Assembly (NCBI RefSeq): GCF_026898155.1
Contig: NZ_CP114029.1
Coordinates: forward strand, 2,956,001 to 3,020,000
Reading direction: 5' to 3'
Length of the DNA stretch: 64,000 nucleotides
Source of the DNA: Jiella pelagia
GTDB taxonomy: Bacteria > Pseudomonadota > Alphaproteobacteria > Rhizobiales > Rhizobiaceae
Shown here: positions 26,661-36,172 of the stretch, in pieces
How positions within the stretch are numbered: the first letter of the stretch is position 1
Layout of the letters: each line of letters starts with the position of its first letter
Notes under the pieces: generated by a model
Database searches by the model: none
What the model was told of the DNA's origin: nothing
Seen by the model: the letters and a program-made list of their open reading frames with translations, nothing else
Program-made: the position numbers and the translations under genes

Positions 26661-27890
26661 ATGAAATTTCTGAAGACGGTTCTCTTGGCAAGTGCAGCCA
26701 CGGCCATGGCCGGCGCGGCCAGTGCGCAGGACGGCGGCGGCATCAGCAACGACACCGTCAAGATCGGCATGATCCTCGACATGTCCGGCGCCTACTCCTC
26801 TCTGGACGGCCAGGGTTCGGTCGCCGCCGTCCAGATGGCGATCGACGAGATGGGCGGCACGGTCGACGGCAAGCCGATCGAGCTGTTGTCGGCCGATCAC
26901 CAGAACAAGTCGGACATCGGCACCAGCATCGCCCGGCAGTGGGCGGACCAGGACAATGTCGACCTGATCCTCGGCGGGGCGAATTCCGGCGTCGGCATCG
27001 CGCTGCAGGGCATCACGGCCGAGAAGAACGTCGCCTACATCAACAATGGCGGCGCATCCAACGCGCTGACCAACGAGAACTGCGCGCCCGAGACGGCCCT
27101 CCATTGGACCTACGACACCGACGCTCTCGCCAACGGCACCGCGGTGGCGATGGTGAAGGAGGGCAACAAGTCCTGGTACTTCATCACCGCCGACTACACC
27201 TTCGGCCACAATCTGGAAAAGACCGCGGCCAACGCCGTGACGGGGAATGGCGGCGAGGTCGTCGGCCAGGTCTCCGCGCCGTTCCCGACGGCGGACTTTT
27301 CCTCCTTCCTCCTGCAGGCCCAAGGCTCGGGCGCCCAGGTCATCGGCCTCGCCAATGCCGGCACCGACACCCAGAACTCGGTCAAGCAGGCGCAGGAGTT
27401 CGGCATCGTCCAGAGCGGCCAGAAGCTCGCCTCGCTCCTGCTCTTCATCACCGACGTCGACGCCCTCGGCCTCGACGCGGCGCAGGGGCTGACGCTCACC
27501 ACCGGCTTTTACTGGGACTTCGACGACAAGGCGCGGGAATGGAGCGCCAAATACGAGGAAAAGACCGGGTCCAAGCCCTCGATGGTGCAGGCCGGCATGT
27601 ATTCCTCGGCGCTGCAATATCTGAAGGCGGTGGAAGCGGCCGGAACGGACGATCCGAAAAAGGTCATCGCGCAGCTGAAGACGATGCCGATCGAGGACGC
27701 CTTCGCCCGCAACGGCAAGGTCCGCGCCGACGGTCTGATGATGCACGACATGTATCTCGCCCAGGTGAAGACCCCGGACGAGAGCAAGGAAAAGTGGGAC
27801 TACTACAAGATCATCCGGACGATCCCGGGCGAGGACGCGTTCCAGTCGATCGAGGACGGCTTGTGCGAGGTGGCGAAGAAGGCTCAGTGA
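26661..27890 (+). CDS. ABC transporter periplasmic binding protein, branched-chain amino acid type
   Basis: A 409-residue type I periplasmic binding protein of the LivJ/Peripla_BP_6 group. It has a clean Sec signal peptide (MKFLKTVLLASAATAMAGA, cleaved near ASAQDG). The mature N terminus VKIGMILDMSGAYSSLDGQG is characteristic. A ribosome site (GGGAGGA) precedes the ATG at 26661. No permease or ATPase gene is adjacent, so the protein either works with a transporter encoded elsewhere or is an orphan. The ligand cannot be named: members bind amino acids, amides or aromatic acids. Confidence 0.88.
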   Translation: MKFLKTVLLASAATAMAGAASAQDGGGISNDTVKIGMILDMSGAYSSLDGQGSVAAVQMAIDEMGGTVDGKPIELLSADHQNKSDIGTSIARQWADQDNVDLILGGANSGVGIALQGITAEKNVAYINNGGASNALTNENCAPETALHWTYDTDALANGTAVAMVKEGNKSWYFITADYTFGHNLEKTAANAVTGNGGEVVGQVSAPFPTADFSSFLLQAQGSGAQVIGLANAGTDTQNSVKQAQEFGIVQSGQKLASLLLFITDVDALGLDAAQGLTLTTGFYWDFDDKAREWSAKYEEKTGSKPSMVQAGMYSSALQYLKAVEAAGTDDPKKVIAQLKTMPIEDAFARNGKVRADGLMMHDMYLAQVKTPDESKEKWDYYKIIRTIPGEDAFQSIEDGLCEVAKKAQ

Positions 27891-27894
27891 TGTG

Positions 27895-27938
27895 AGGGCG
27901 GGCGATCCGCGAGCTTCTCGAGGCTTGCGGGCCGCCCG
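27895..27938. terminator. imperfect GC-rich hairpin between convergent genes
   Basis: Arms around GGGCGG...CCGCGAGC and GCTTGCGGGCCGCCC fold with one bulge and a short loop between the stops of the binding-protein and UbiH-like genes. There is no T run. It is a plausible shared terminator, not a certain one. Confidence 0.35.
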
Positions 27939-27946
27939 GCCGGCAT

Positions 27947-29195
27947 TCAGATCGCTTCGCCCCTGAGTAACCGCGGGCTCGGCCCCTTGGTCAGCCCCGC
28001 CGCCTGGCCGATGAAGAAATCCTTCAGCGCCGGCGCCCGGTCGACCAGCGACAGGCCGAAGGAGCGGGCCATGCGCAGGACGGAGTTGTCGTTGGAGAAG
28101 AGCCGGTTCAGGACATCGGTGGTGATCCCCATCTGCAGCGTGTCGAAGCGGCGCCAGCGCTGGTAGCCTTCCAGGACGTCGAGGGCGCCGATGTCGAGGC
28201 CGCGCCGTTCGGCATCGACGACGGTCTCGGCCAGCGCCGCGGCGTCCTTGAAGCCGAGATTGAGGCCCTGGCCGGCGATTGGGTGGATGCCGTGGGCGGC
28301 ATCGCCGGCGAGCGCGATGCGCGGCCGGACGAATTCCCGGGCGAGCGTCAGCCCCAGCGGAAAGGCCTTCTTCGGCCCTTCAACGGTCAGGGCGCCGAGC
28401 TTGTGGCCGAAGCGCTGTTCGAGCTCGAGTTCGAACACCATGTCGTCGGACGCGACCAGCCGTTCGGCCTCGCGGGTCGGCTCGGTCCAGACCAGCGAGG
28501 AGCGATTGCCCTTCAAAGGCAGGATGGCGAAGGGGCCGGAGGGGAGGAAATGCTCCTCGGCCCGGCCTTCGTGCGGGCGCTCGTGGGCGACGGTGGCGAC
28601 GATGCCCGACTGGCCGTAGTCCCAATGCAGGGTGCGGATGCCTGCCATGTCGCGGATCGCCGACTTCACCCCGTCGCAGGCGACGAGCAGCCGGGCGCCC
28701 AGGGTCTCACCGTCCGACAGCCTGACGTCGACATGGCCGATGCTCTCGGAAATTCCTTTGACGGCGATGCCCTGGCGGATGGCGATGCCGAGGCTCGCCG
28801 GCCCGCCGTCTCAGCGCGCCGTTGAGGGCGACGTTCGGCGTCATGTGGGCGAAGGGCTCGCCCGGCCGCGCCTCGCCGCCGAACGTCAGGAACACCGGGC
28901 GGACGGCGTCGCCGGTTTTGGAATCGGTGACGATCATCTCGGTGATCGGCTGGGCCTCGCCTTCAATCTCCGGCCAGATCTGCAGCTGGTTGAGCATGCG
29001 GATGGCGGCGGCGGCGATGGCCGAGGCGCGGCCATCTTTTTCCCACACGCCTTCTGGCGCCGCGTCGACGATGGTGACGGCGAGATGCGGCGCGGCCTGC
29101 TTGATCGCGACGGCCGTGGTCAGGCCGACATAGCCGGCGCCGGCGACGAGGATGTCGACCATCTCGGCGGGGGTCTCGAAGGGAGTGTCGCTCAT
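27947..29195 (-). CDS. UbiH/UbiF-family FAD-dependent hydroxylase, frame broken once
   Basis: A 415-residue (after correction) aromatic-ring hydroxylase of the ubiquinone biosynthesis family. The N-terminal FAD site (VDILVAGAGYVGLTTAVAI) and the second FAD motif (RIALAGDAAHGIHPIAGQGL) are both clear. The frame breaks at GAGGCTC (28790-28796), where GAGCTC joins ALRRRAGE to LGIAIRQGIAV. An intact GAGCTC lies elsewhere in the same gene (28421-28426). Which ring position it hydroxylates cannot be judged. It is convergent with the binding-protein gene and divergent from tesB. Confidence 0.89.
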
Positions 29196-29318
29196 CGTCG
29201 TCTCGTCTCTCACGGCTTGATCTTCGTGCCGGCGGTGGGCCGGCAATCGGGGGCGAGGCTTTGCGATGCCTCCGGGCACGCTATACGAGAATGGCGAAAC
29301 CCGACGGAGTATCTATGG

Positions 29319-30185
29319 ATGACCGAACCCGTTGAACAGCTTCTGGCCGTTCTCAGCCTCGAAAAACTCGAGGAAGACCTGTTTCGCGGCACCAGCCCGG
29401 ATGTCGGCTGGCAGCGGGTGTTCGGCGGCCAGGTGATCGCCCAGGCGCTGTCCGCGGCGATCCGCACGGTGCCGCAGGAGCGCGGCTGCCATTCGCTGCA
29501 TTCCTATTTCCTGCGGCCGGGCGATCCCAAGGTGCCGATCGTCTATACCGTCGACCGGATCCGCGACGGCGGCTCGTTCACCACACGCCGGGTGGTGGCG
29601 ATGCAGCACGGCGAGGCGATCTTCTCGCTTTCGGCCTCGTTCCAGAGGCACGAGGAGGGCTTCGAACATCAGATCACCATGCCGGACATTCCGAAGCCCG
29701 ACGAACTGCCCCATGGTGAGGCCTTGGAGGAAATCCTGAAGAACGCCCCGAGCGCCGTTCAACGCTACTGGAAGCGGCCACGGGCGATCGAGTTCCGCCC
29801 CGTGGTGCTCGATCACTACATTTCCGGCAAGAAGCTCGATCCCTATCAGCACGTCTGGGTGCGGTGCCGCGGCGAGATCGGCGACGATCCGGTGTCGAAC
29901 ACCGTCGTCCTCGCCTATCTCTCCGACATGACGCTGCTCGATACGGCGCTCTTCGCCCACGGCCTTTCGGTCTTCGACGAGCGCGTCCAGGCGGCGAGCC
30001 TCGACCATGCCATGTGGTTCCACCGCCCGGTGCGGGTCTGCGACTGGATGCTCTACACGCAGGATTCGCCGTCCTCCTCGGGAGGAAGGGGGCTGACCCG
30101 CGGCTCGCTCTACGGCCTCGACGGCACGCTCGTCGCCTCGGTCGCGCAGGAGGGCTTGATCCGGCCACGAAGGCCGGCAAGCTGA
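29319..30185 (+). CDS. tesB: acyl-CoA thioesterase II
   Basis: A 288-residue double-hotdog thioesterase that hydrolyses acyl-CoA. The N-terminal LEEDLFRGTSPDVGWQRVFG and GQVIAQAL stretches are typical of TesB, as is YLSDMTLLDTAL in the second hotdog and SLDHAMWFHRP near the C terminus. The start MTEPVEQLLAVLSLE at 29319 fits the family. It is divergent from the UbiH-like gene across about 120 bases. Physiological substrate unknown. Confidence 0.92.
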   Translation: MTEPVEQLLAVLSLEKLEEDLFRGTSPDVGWQRVFGGQVIAQALSAAIRTVPQERGCHSLHSYFLRPGDPKVPIVYTVDRIRDGGSFTTRRVVAMQHGEAIFSLSASFQRHEEGFEHQITMPDIPKPDELPHGEALEEILKNAPSAVQRYWKRPRAIEFRPVVLDHYISGKKLDPYQHVWVRCRGEIGDDPVSNTVVLAYLSDMTLLDTALFAHGLSVFDERVQAASLDHAMWFHRPVRVCDWMLYTQDSPSSSGGRGLTRGSLYGLDGTLVASVAQEGLIRPRRPAS

Positions 30186-30263
30186 GACGCATGGTGGTAT
30201 CGCCGACCGCCGGAGCGCCGTCCTTCGAGGGTGCGCGGGCGTCCATTGAGAGGAACTTCGACG

Positions 30264-31202
30264 TTGGCACAGCGGCCATACTACTATCTCGGCGGCAAAC
30301 GCGGCCTGACCCGGCTTTCGAGCGGTGAACCCTTCGTTGTCTATTCCGCAGCGCCGGACATCGCGACCTGGATCATCCTCAACGGCGAGTGGGAGACCTT
30401 CGTCGACGACGTGTTGATGGCGTTCGTGCGTCCTGGCGATGTTGCTGTCGATATCGGCGCCAACATGGGCTATTATAGCGTCAAGCTGGGCGTTCGCATT
30501 GGCGAGGCGGGCAGGCTGTACGCGTTTGAGCCGCATCCCGAACTTGCCGACGTCCTGTTGGAGAACGTCGACATCAACGATCTGAGGCGGCGGACCACGA
30601 TCTTCCGGGCCGCTGCCGGCGATACGCAGGAAGCGGCCCGGCTGATCTACCATCCGAGCTTTCCCGGCGGGGGAACCGTTCGATCGCTGAGGATCGGTCC
30701 GACCAAGGGCCATGCAATGGTCGAGATCGAGACACTTCGTCTCGACGATGCGCTGCGCGAGGTCGCCAAGATCGATCTGATCAAGATGGACGCCGAGGGT
30801 TCCGAACCCCGCGTCCTGCTGGGCGCTCGCGAGCTTCTCGATCGCTCGCCGGACGCGGTCATCGTCACGGAATTCTGGTGGAACGCCTGGAAGGATAGCT
30901 GCGATCCCGTCAGCCTCTTGAGGGATGTCGCCAACGGCCGGCGGATGTTTCATATCTGCGTGGATGGACGGCTTTCGGAGCTTCGGCAGAACGATCTCGA
31001 AAGCCGCCTCCGCGCAGGCGGCACGATGTATCTCCTTCTCGTGCCGGATACGGCGGAGCGGTCCACGCAGCTCGGCGCCTTGCTCGGCAGGAACGGGACC
31101 ACCGCCGGCCGGCATAACGGCAGAGGGTTTGGGGACGCGTTGAAACGCAGTTCGGCCCGCTGGACATCTCGGCTGAGGGCCAAGGCGAGCGGGCGGACCT
31201 GA
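30264..31202 (+). CDS. FkbM family SAM-dependent methyltransferase
   Basis: A Rossmann-fold methyltransferase of the FkbM family, about 312 residues from a TTG at 30264 (MAQRPYYYLGG); an ATG at 30231 would add 11 residues. The SAM motif VAVDIGANMGYYSVKLG is intact, followed by LYAFEPHPELADVLLENV and LIKMDAEGSEPRVL, all hallmark stretches. FkbM proteins O-methylate sugars or small molecules; the substrate here is unknown. The C terminus carries a basic, low-complexity tail. It lies between tesB and the purine cluster without evident link to either. Confidence 0.83.
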   Translation: MAQRPYYYLGGKRGLTRLSSGEPFVVYSAAPDIATWIILNGEWETFVDDVLMAFVRPGDVAVDIGANMGYYSVKLGVRIGEAGRLYAFEPHPELADVLLENVDINDLRRRTTIFRAAAGDTQEAARLIYHPSFPGGGTVRSLRIGPTKGHAMVEIETLRLDDALREVAKIDLIKMDAEGSEPRVLLGARELLDRSPDAVIVTEFWWNAWKDSCDPVSLLRDVANGRRMFHICVDGRLSELRQNDLESRLRAGGTMYLLLVPDTAERSTQLGALLGRNGTTAGRHNGRGFGDALKRSSARWTSRLRAKASGRT

Positions 31203-31347
31203 CTGTTCCGCCCGGTCTGGGGGCGGATCGCCGCTGCGGAAGCGGCTTCCCCGGGGGCGCTGGCCGAGATGGCCGTTCCGCTTGCACAGACGCGTGCCAA
31301 CGTTGCACAATGCTTGACCAGATGGTCAAAAAATCGAAGGTGCCTTC

Positions 31348-31707
31348 ATGCCGGACGCGGCGCGGCTCACCACACATGTCCTCGACACGATGCACGGCCG
31401 GCCCGCCGCCGGGATCCGGATCGAGCTCGCACGTCTAGCCGATGGCGGGATGCAGCCGCTGAAGAGGGTTATCACCAATTCGGACGGACGGGTCGATTCG
31501 CCGTTGCTTGCCGGCACGGAGATGCAGCCGGGCGAATACGAGCTGACCTTCTTCGTCGGCGAGTATTATCGTGGCCTCGGCGTCGATCTGCCCGAGCCGG
31601 CGTTTCTCGACGTCGTGCCGATCCGCTTCGGCATCGCCGAGCCGGTGCACTATCACGTGCCGCTGCTCGTCTCCCCTTACGCCTATTCGACATACAGGGG
31701 CAGCTGA
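31348..31707 (+). CDS. uraH: 5-hydroxyisourate hydrolase
   Basis: A 119-residue transthyretin-like enzyme that opens 5-hydroxyisourate, the product of urate oxidation, to OHCU. The N-terminal [20 protein letters not shown] and the C-terminal YRGS tetrapeptide are the family signatures. The stop overlaps the xdhA start (TGATG). It is the first gene of the purine block and acts downstream of PuuD, encoded at 42216. The decarboxylase uraD, the next step, is not in the window. An intact GAGCTC lies in this gene (31423-31428). Confidence 0.95.
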   Translation: MPDAARLTTHVLDTMHGRPAAGIRIELARLADGGMQPLKRVITNSDGRVDSPLLAGTEMQPGEYELTFFVGEYYRGLGVDLPEPAFLDVVPIRFGIAEPVHYHVPLLVSPYAYSTYRGS

Positions 31708-33209
31708 TGGCCCAGCCGACGATGCCCGCGAGCCGGCCGATCCGCTTCGTTCTCAACGGCGAGACACGGGAGGTGTCCGGCGCCCTCCCGACGACGACGC
31801 TGCTCGACTATCTGCGCGGCCCCGAGCGGCTGACCGGCACCAAGGAAGGCTGCGCCGAGGGCGACTGCGGCGCCTGCACCGTGCTTCTTTGCGAGCCGGA
31901 CGGGGCGGATGGCATCGCCCGCCGCTCGGTCAACGCCTGCATCCAGTTTCTGCCCGCCATGAATGGTCGGGCGGTCGAGACCATCGAGCATCTCGGCCGT
32001 GACGGGCCGACGCCTTTGCAGGTGGCGATGGTCGAAAACCATGCCAGCCAGTGCGGCTTCTGCACCCCCGGCTTCGTCATGCAACTGCATTCCGCCTGGC
32101 TCACCGGCGCGCTGACCGATCGCCAGTCGGTCAAGGACGTCATCTCGGGCAATCTCTGCCGCTGCACCGGCTACGGCCCGATCGTCGAGGCGGGGCTGGA
32201 ACTTGCCGCAGAGCCTGTGCCGGATACGGCCGAGGCGGATGCAGAGCTTGCAACACGCCTCGCCGACTTGGAAGGCGAGGGCGTCTTTGCCTATGAGTTC
32301 GGCGATCATCGCTGGTTCGCGCCGAGCGATGTCGACGATCTGGCCGACACCTATGCCGCCCATCCGGAGGCGATCCTCGTCGCCGGGGCGACCGATGTCG
32401 GGCTGTGGGTAACGAAGCAGTATCGCGAGCTGCCGCTGTTGATCGACGTTTCCAAGGTCCGCGACCTGATGATGATCGAGGAGCGGCAGGACAAGGTCTA
32501 TATCGGTGCAGCCGTCACCCACCGCGTGGCGCAGGATATCCTTGGCTCGATCCATCCCGATCTCGGCGAAATGCTGCGCCGCTTTGCCGGCTACCAGATC
32601 CGCAATGCCGGGACGATCGGCGGCAACATCGCCAACGGCTCGCCGATCGGCGACCTGCCGCCCTGTCTCATCGCGCTCGGCAGCCGGTTGTTCCTGCGCA
32701 AGGGCGACGATCTGCGCATCCTGCCGCTGGAAAATTTCTTCATCGAATACGGCAAGCAGGACCGGGCCAAGGGTGAGTTCGTCGCCGCCATCGAGGTGCC
32801 GCGGCTCGGCGACGACCAGCGCTTCTTCGCCCACAAGATATCGAAGCGCTTCGACAGCGACATCTCGGCGGTGATGGCCGCCTTCTGCCTGACCTTCGAT
32901 GGGGACATTGTTTCCGACGCAAGACTCGCCTTCGGCGGCATGGCAGGCATTCCGAAGCGGGCCAAGGCGGCGGAGGCCGCGCTCGTCGGACGGTCGTTCG
33001 ATGCGGCGGCTGTGGCGGAGGCCATGGCCGCGATGGCAACGGATTTCTCGCCGCTGACGGACATGCGGGCGACCGGCGGATACCGGCTGAAGACGGCGCA
33101 GAACCTGTTGAAGCGCTTCCAACTCGAACAGGCAGGTGAAGTCTCCGGCCGCATCGCCGTCATCGGGCCGGAGGCGCTCGACCTTCAGGCGATCGGCGGA
33201 GCGTCGTGA
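31707..33209 (+). CDS. xdhA: xanthine dehydrogenase small subunit (iron-sulfur and FAD)
   Basis: A 500-residue subunit that carries electrons from the molybdenum site to NAD. The N-terminal [2Fe-2S] domain has CAEGDCGACTVLL, the second has CGFCTPGF and NLCRCTGYG. An FAD-binding domain follows, with LVAGATDVGLWVTKQYR and RNAGTIGGNIANGSPIGDLPP. The ATG at 31707 is set by overlap with uraH, and the stop overlaps xdhB. Together the two subunits oxidise hypoxanthine and xanthine to urate. Confidence 0.96.
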   Translation: MAQPTMPASRPIRFVLNGETREVSGALPTTTLLDYLRGPERLTGTKEGCAEGDCGACTVLLCEPDGADGIARRSVNACIQFLPAMNGRAVETIEHLGRDGPTPLQVAMVENHASQCGFCTPGFVMQLHSAWLTGALTDRQSVKDVISGNLCRCTGYGPIVEAGLELAAEPVPDTAEADAELATRLADLEGEGVFAYEFGDHRWFAPSDVDDLADTYAAHPEAILVAGATDVGLWVTKQYRELPLLIDVSKVRDLMMIEERQDKVYIGAAVTHRVAQDILGSIHPDLGEMLRRFAGYQIRNAGTIGGNIANGSPIGDLPPCLIALGSRLFLRKGDDLRILPLENFFIEYGKQDRAKGEFVAAIEVPRLGDDQRFFAHKISKRFDSDISAVMAAFCLTFDGDIVSDARLAFGGMAGIPKRAKAAEAALVGRSFDAAAVAEAMAAMATDFSPLTDMRATGGYRLKTAQNLLKRFQLEQAGEVSGRIAVIGPEALDLQAIGGAS

Positions 33210-35638
33210 TGGACGAGACCCGCATCCAGGACCGTTCCGGCGCCGGCCAGCCGGCCGTTTCGTCCCTGAACGAGCGCCCGCCGACCCACGAGGCGAAGAT
33301 CAGGGGCGGCGTCGCGTCGGCCATCGCCCACGACAGCGGCATGAAGCACGTGACGGGCGCCGCCCGCTACGCCGACGACGAGCCGGAACTGCCGGGCACG
33401 CTGCAGGTGTTCATCGCCATGTCCCAGCGCGCCCATGCGCGCATTGTCCGGCTGGACATCTCGGCCGTGCGAGCCGCCCCTGGTGTCGCAGCAGTGCTGA
33501 CAGCCGACGACATTCCCGGCCAGAACGACTATTCGCCGGTTTTCGGCGACGATCCGATCTTCCCGCCGCTGACGGGCGATGGGGCGATCGTGCAATATGT
33601 CGGCCAGCCGCTCTTCGCCGTCGCGGCCGAGACCGAATTGCTCGCCCGGAGCGCGGCGCAGCTTGCCAAGATCGAGTGCGAGGACCTTCCGGCGGCGATC
33701 TCCATCGACGAGGCGCTCGCTCATGCCGATGCCGCGGGCGAGGATCTTTTGCCGGCTTACGAGATGCGCCTCGGCAATTCGGCGGCCGCGCTCGAGGCGG
33801 CGCCGAGGCGGGTAAAAGGCCGGATCGAAATCGGCGGCCAGGATCATTTTTATCTCGAAGGCCAGATCGCCACGGCCGCGCCGATGGAAGACGGCGACGT
33901 CTTCGTGCGCTCCTCCACCCAGCATCCCTCCGAGGTCCAGCACAACGTTGCCAAGATGCTCGGTCGCCCCGACCACGCAGTGACGGTCGAGCTGCGGCGC
34001 ATGGGCGGCGGCTTCGGCGGCAAGGAGAGCCAGCCGGCGTTGTTCGCGGCCGTCGCCGCTCTCGTGGCGGTCAAGACCGGGCGGCCGGCGAAATGTCGTC
34101 TCGACCGCGACGACGACATGGAAATGACCGGCAAGCGCCACGAGGTGCGGATCGACTACGACCTCGGCTTTGCCGACGACGGGACGATCCACGCCGCCGA
34201 CTTTTCGCACGTCGTGCGCTGCGGCTATTCCCGCGATCTGTCCGCCGCCATCGCCGACCGGGCGATGTTCCACGCCGACAACGCCTATGACCTGAAGGCC
34301 GCCCGTATCCATTCTCGCCGGCTGAAGACCCACACCGTTTCCAACACCGCATTCCGGGGCTTCGGCGGGCCGCAGGGGATGGTCGGCATCGAGCGAGCGC
34401 TCGACGAGATCGCCTTCCTCACCGGTCTCGATCCGCTGGACGTCAGGAAGCGCAACTTCTACCCGGCGATCGGCCCGGATGCGAACGTCGAGCCGGCCTT
34501 CACGCCCTACCACATGCCCGTCACCGACAGCGTCATCGGCGAGATCGTCGACGAGTTGGAAGCCTCGTCGGACTATCGCGCGAGGCGCGAGGCGGTGAAG
34601 GCCTTCAACGCCCGCAACGCGATCTTCAAGAAGGGCCTGGCGCTCACGCCGGTCAAATTCGGCATCTCCTTCACGACGACCCATCTCAACCAGGCCGGCG
34701 CCCTCGTCCATGTCTACAAGGACGGGTCGGTGCATCTGAACCACGGCGGCACCGAGATGGGGCAGGGGCTGTTCGTCAAGGTGGCGCAGGTCGTGGCGGA
34801 AGAATTCCAGATCGACCTCGAGAAGGTGAAGATCACCGCGACGACGACGGCCAAGGTGCCGAACACCTCGGCGACGGCGGCCTCTTCGGGTTCGGACCTC
34901 AACGGCATGGCGGCGCAGAATGCCGCGCGAACCATCAAGGACCGGCTGATCGACTTTGCCGCGGAGCGCTATCACGTGCCTCGCGACCAGGTGGTGTTCC
35001 AGCCGAACCGGGTGCTCATCGGCAACATGGAGAAGCGCTTCTGCGATCTCGTCGGCGAGGCCTATCTCGCCCGGATCTCGCTGTCCTCGACCGGCTTCTA
35101 CGCCACCCCCGAGATCGACTACGACCGGGAGGCGGCGAGCGGCCGGCCGTTCTACTACTTTGCCTATGGCGCGGCCTGTTCCGAGGTGGTGATCGACACG
35201 CTGACGGGAGAATACAAGCTTCTGCGCGCGGACATCCTCCACGACGTCGGCAAGTCGCTGAACCCGGCGATCGATATGGGCCAGATCGAGGGCGGCTTCA
35301 TTCAAGGGATGGGCTGGCTGACGACGGAGGAACTCTGGTGGGATGACAAGGGACGGCTGAAGACCCACGCCCCCTCCACCTACAAGATCCCCACCGCCAA
35401 CGACCGGCCGGACGACTTGCGCATCGCCATCTGGGAGAAGGGCGAGAACCGCTCTGAGACAGTCTACCGCTCCAAGGCCGTCGGCGAGCCGCCCTTCATG
35501 CTGGCGATCTCGGTGTTTTTGGCGCTGACCGACGCGGTGTGTGCGGCGGGGGGCGGTCGCGCGTTTCCGCGCCTCGATGCCCCGGCGACGCCGGAGCGGG
35601 TGCTGTGGGCGGTGGAGGATGTGCGGGGCGCGCGGTGA
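33209..35638 (+). CDS. xdhB: xanthine dehydrogenase molybdenum-binding subunit
   Basis: An 809-residue catalytic subunit carrying the molybdopterin cofactor. Substrate and cofactor motifs visible are GGQDHFYLEGQIA, RRMGGGFGGKES, FRGFGGPQGMVG and GTEMGQGLFVK; the catalytic Glu is expected in VGEPPFMLAISVF near the end. It begins at the ATG overlapping the xdhA stop (TGATG). Length is normal for the family. Confidence 0.96.
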   Translation: MDETRIQDRSGAGQPAVSSLNERPPTHEAKIRGGVASAIAHDSGMKHVTGAARYADDEPELPGTLQVFIAMSQRAHARIVRLDISAVRAAPGVAAVLTADDIPGQNDYSPVFGDDPIFPPLTGDGAIVQYVGQPLFAVAAETELLARSAAQLAKIECEDLPAAISIDEALAHADAAGEDLLPAYEMRLGNSAAALEAAPRRVKGRIEIGGQDHFYLEGQIATAAPMEDGDVFVRSSTQHPSEVQHNVAKMLGRPDHAVTVELRRMGGGFGGKESQPALFAAVAALVAVKTGRPAKCRLDRDDDMEMTGKRHEVRIDYDLGFADDGTIHAADFSHVVRCGYSRDLSAAIADRAMFHADNAYDLKAARIHSRRLKTHTVSNTAFRGFGGPQGMVGIERALDEIAFLTGLDPLDVRKRNFYPAIGPDANVEPAFTPYHMPVTDSVIGEIVDELEASSDYRARREAVKAFNARNAIFKKGLALTPVKFGISFTTTHLNQAGALVHVYKDGSVHLNHGGTEMGQGLFVKVAQVVAEEFQIDLEKVKITATTTAKVPNTSATAASSGSDLNGMAAQNAARTIKDRLIDFAAERYHVPRDQVVFQPNRVLIGNMEKRFCDLVGEAYLARISLSSTGFYATPEIDYDREAASGRPFYYFAYGAACSEVVIDTLTGEYKLLRADILHDVGKSLNPAIDMGQIEGGFIQGMGWLTTEELWWDDKGRLKTHAPSTYKIPTANDRPDDLRIAIWEKGENRSETVYRSKAVGEPPFMLAISVFLALTDAVCAAGGGRAFPRLDAPATPERVLWAVEDVRGAR

Positions 35639-35641
35639 GGC

Positions 35642-35884
35642 ATGGCGGGTGGCGAGATGGACATCGACGGTTTCAACGCGACTGTCACGTTTGATCCAGA
35701 AATCTCCATGTTTCGCGGCGAGTTCCTTGGGATTGGCGGTGGGGGCGATTTCTATGCGGCCTCGAAGGAGGAGCTGGAACGGGAGGGACGGTTTTCCCTC
35801 AGAATCTATCTCGAGGTTTGTGCGGAAAGTGGCGTCGACCCTCGTTCGCACGAGCCGGGAACGCCAGATGCCGGGGAAACCTGA
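35642..35884 (+). CDS. HicB-like orphan protein without toxin partner
   Basis: An 80-residue protein resembling the N-terminal, partly degraded RNase-H-like fold of HicB antitoxins: FNATVTFDPEISMFRGEFLG, then GGGGDFYAASKEELEREGR and LRIYLEVCAESGVDP. The C-terminal DNA-binding domain of typical HicB proteins is absent; the end is a short tail. No hicA toxin gene is adjacent. It starts four bases after xdhB, so it may be cotranscribed. It may be a decayed antitoxin or a solitary HicB-fold protein. Confidence 0.6.
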   Translation: MAGGEMDIDGFNATVTFDPEISMFRGEFLGIGGGGDFYAASKEELEREGRFSLRIYLEVCAESGVDPRSHEPGTPDAGET

Positions 35885-35904
35885 ACCGATGGCGGCTGGG
35901 AACC

Positions 35905-36096
35905 CCCCTTTGTCCTGCCGGATATCTCCCCCACAAGGAGGGAGATCGGCGGCTTGGCGGTTCGGTGCTTCCTCATGTCCGTTCGAGCCATGGGAACCGG
36001 TTCTGCGGCAGTTCTCACCAATCGAAGGAAGAACGCGGCGTCGGCGCGAGATCGATCTCCCCCCTTGTGGGGGAGATGTCCGGCAGGACAGAGGGA
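35905..36096. repeat. rhizobial palindromic intergenic element (copy 1)
   Basis: Left arm (TTTGTCCTGCCGGATATCTC, then CCCCACAAGG) and right arm (CCTTGTGGGGGAGATGTCCG, then GCAGGACAGAGGG) are inverted copies enclosing about 110 bases. It resembles the RIME-type mosaic elements described in rhizobia. A second copy is at 41955-42135. Together they bracket xdhC and the ABC transporter. Confidence 0.8.
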
Positions 36097-36172
36097 GATA
36101 TCGCAGGGCGCGGACGCCAGACAGGCGCGAAAGCGGCCACTCCCACTTCGGCATCAATCCTGGGCCGGCCAT

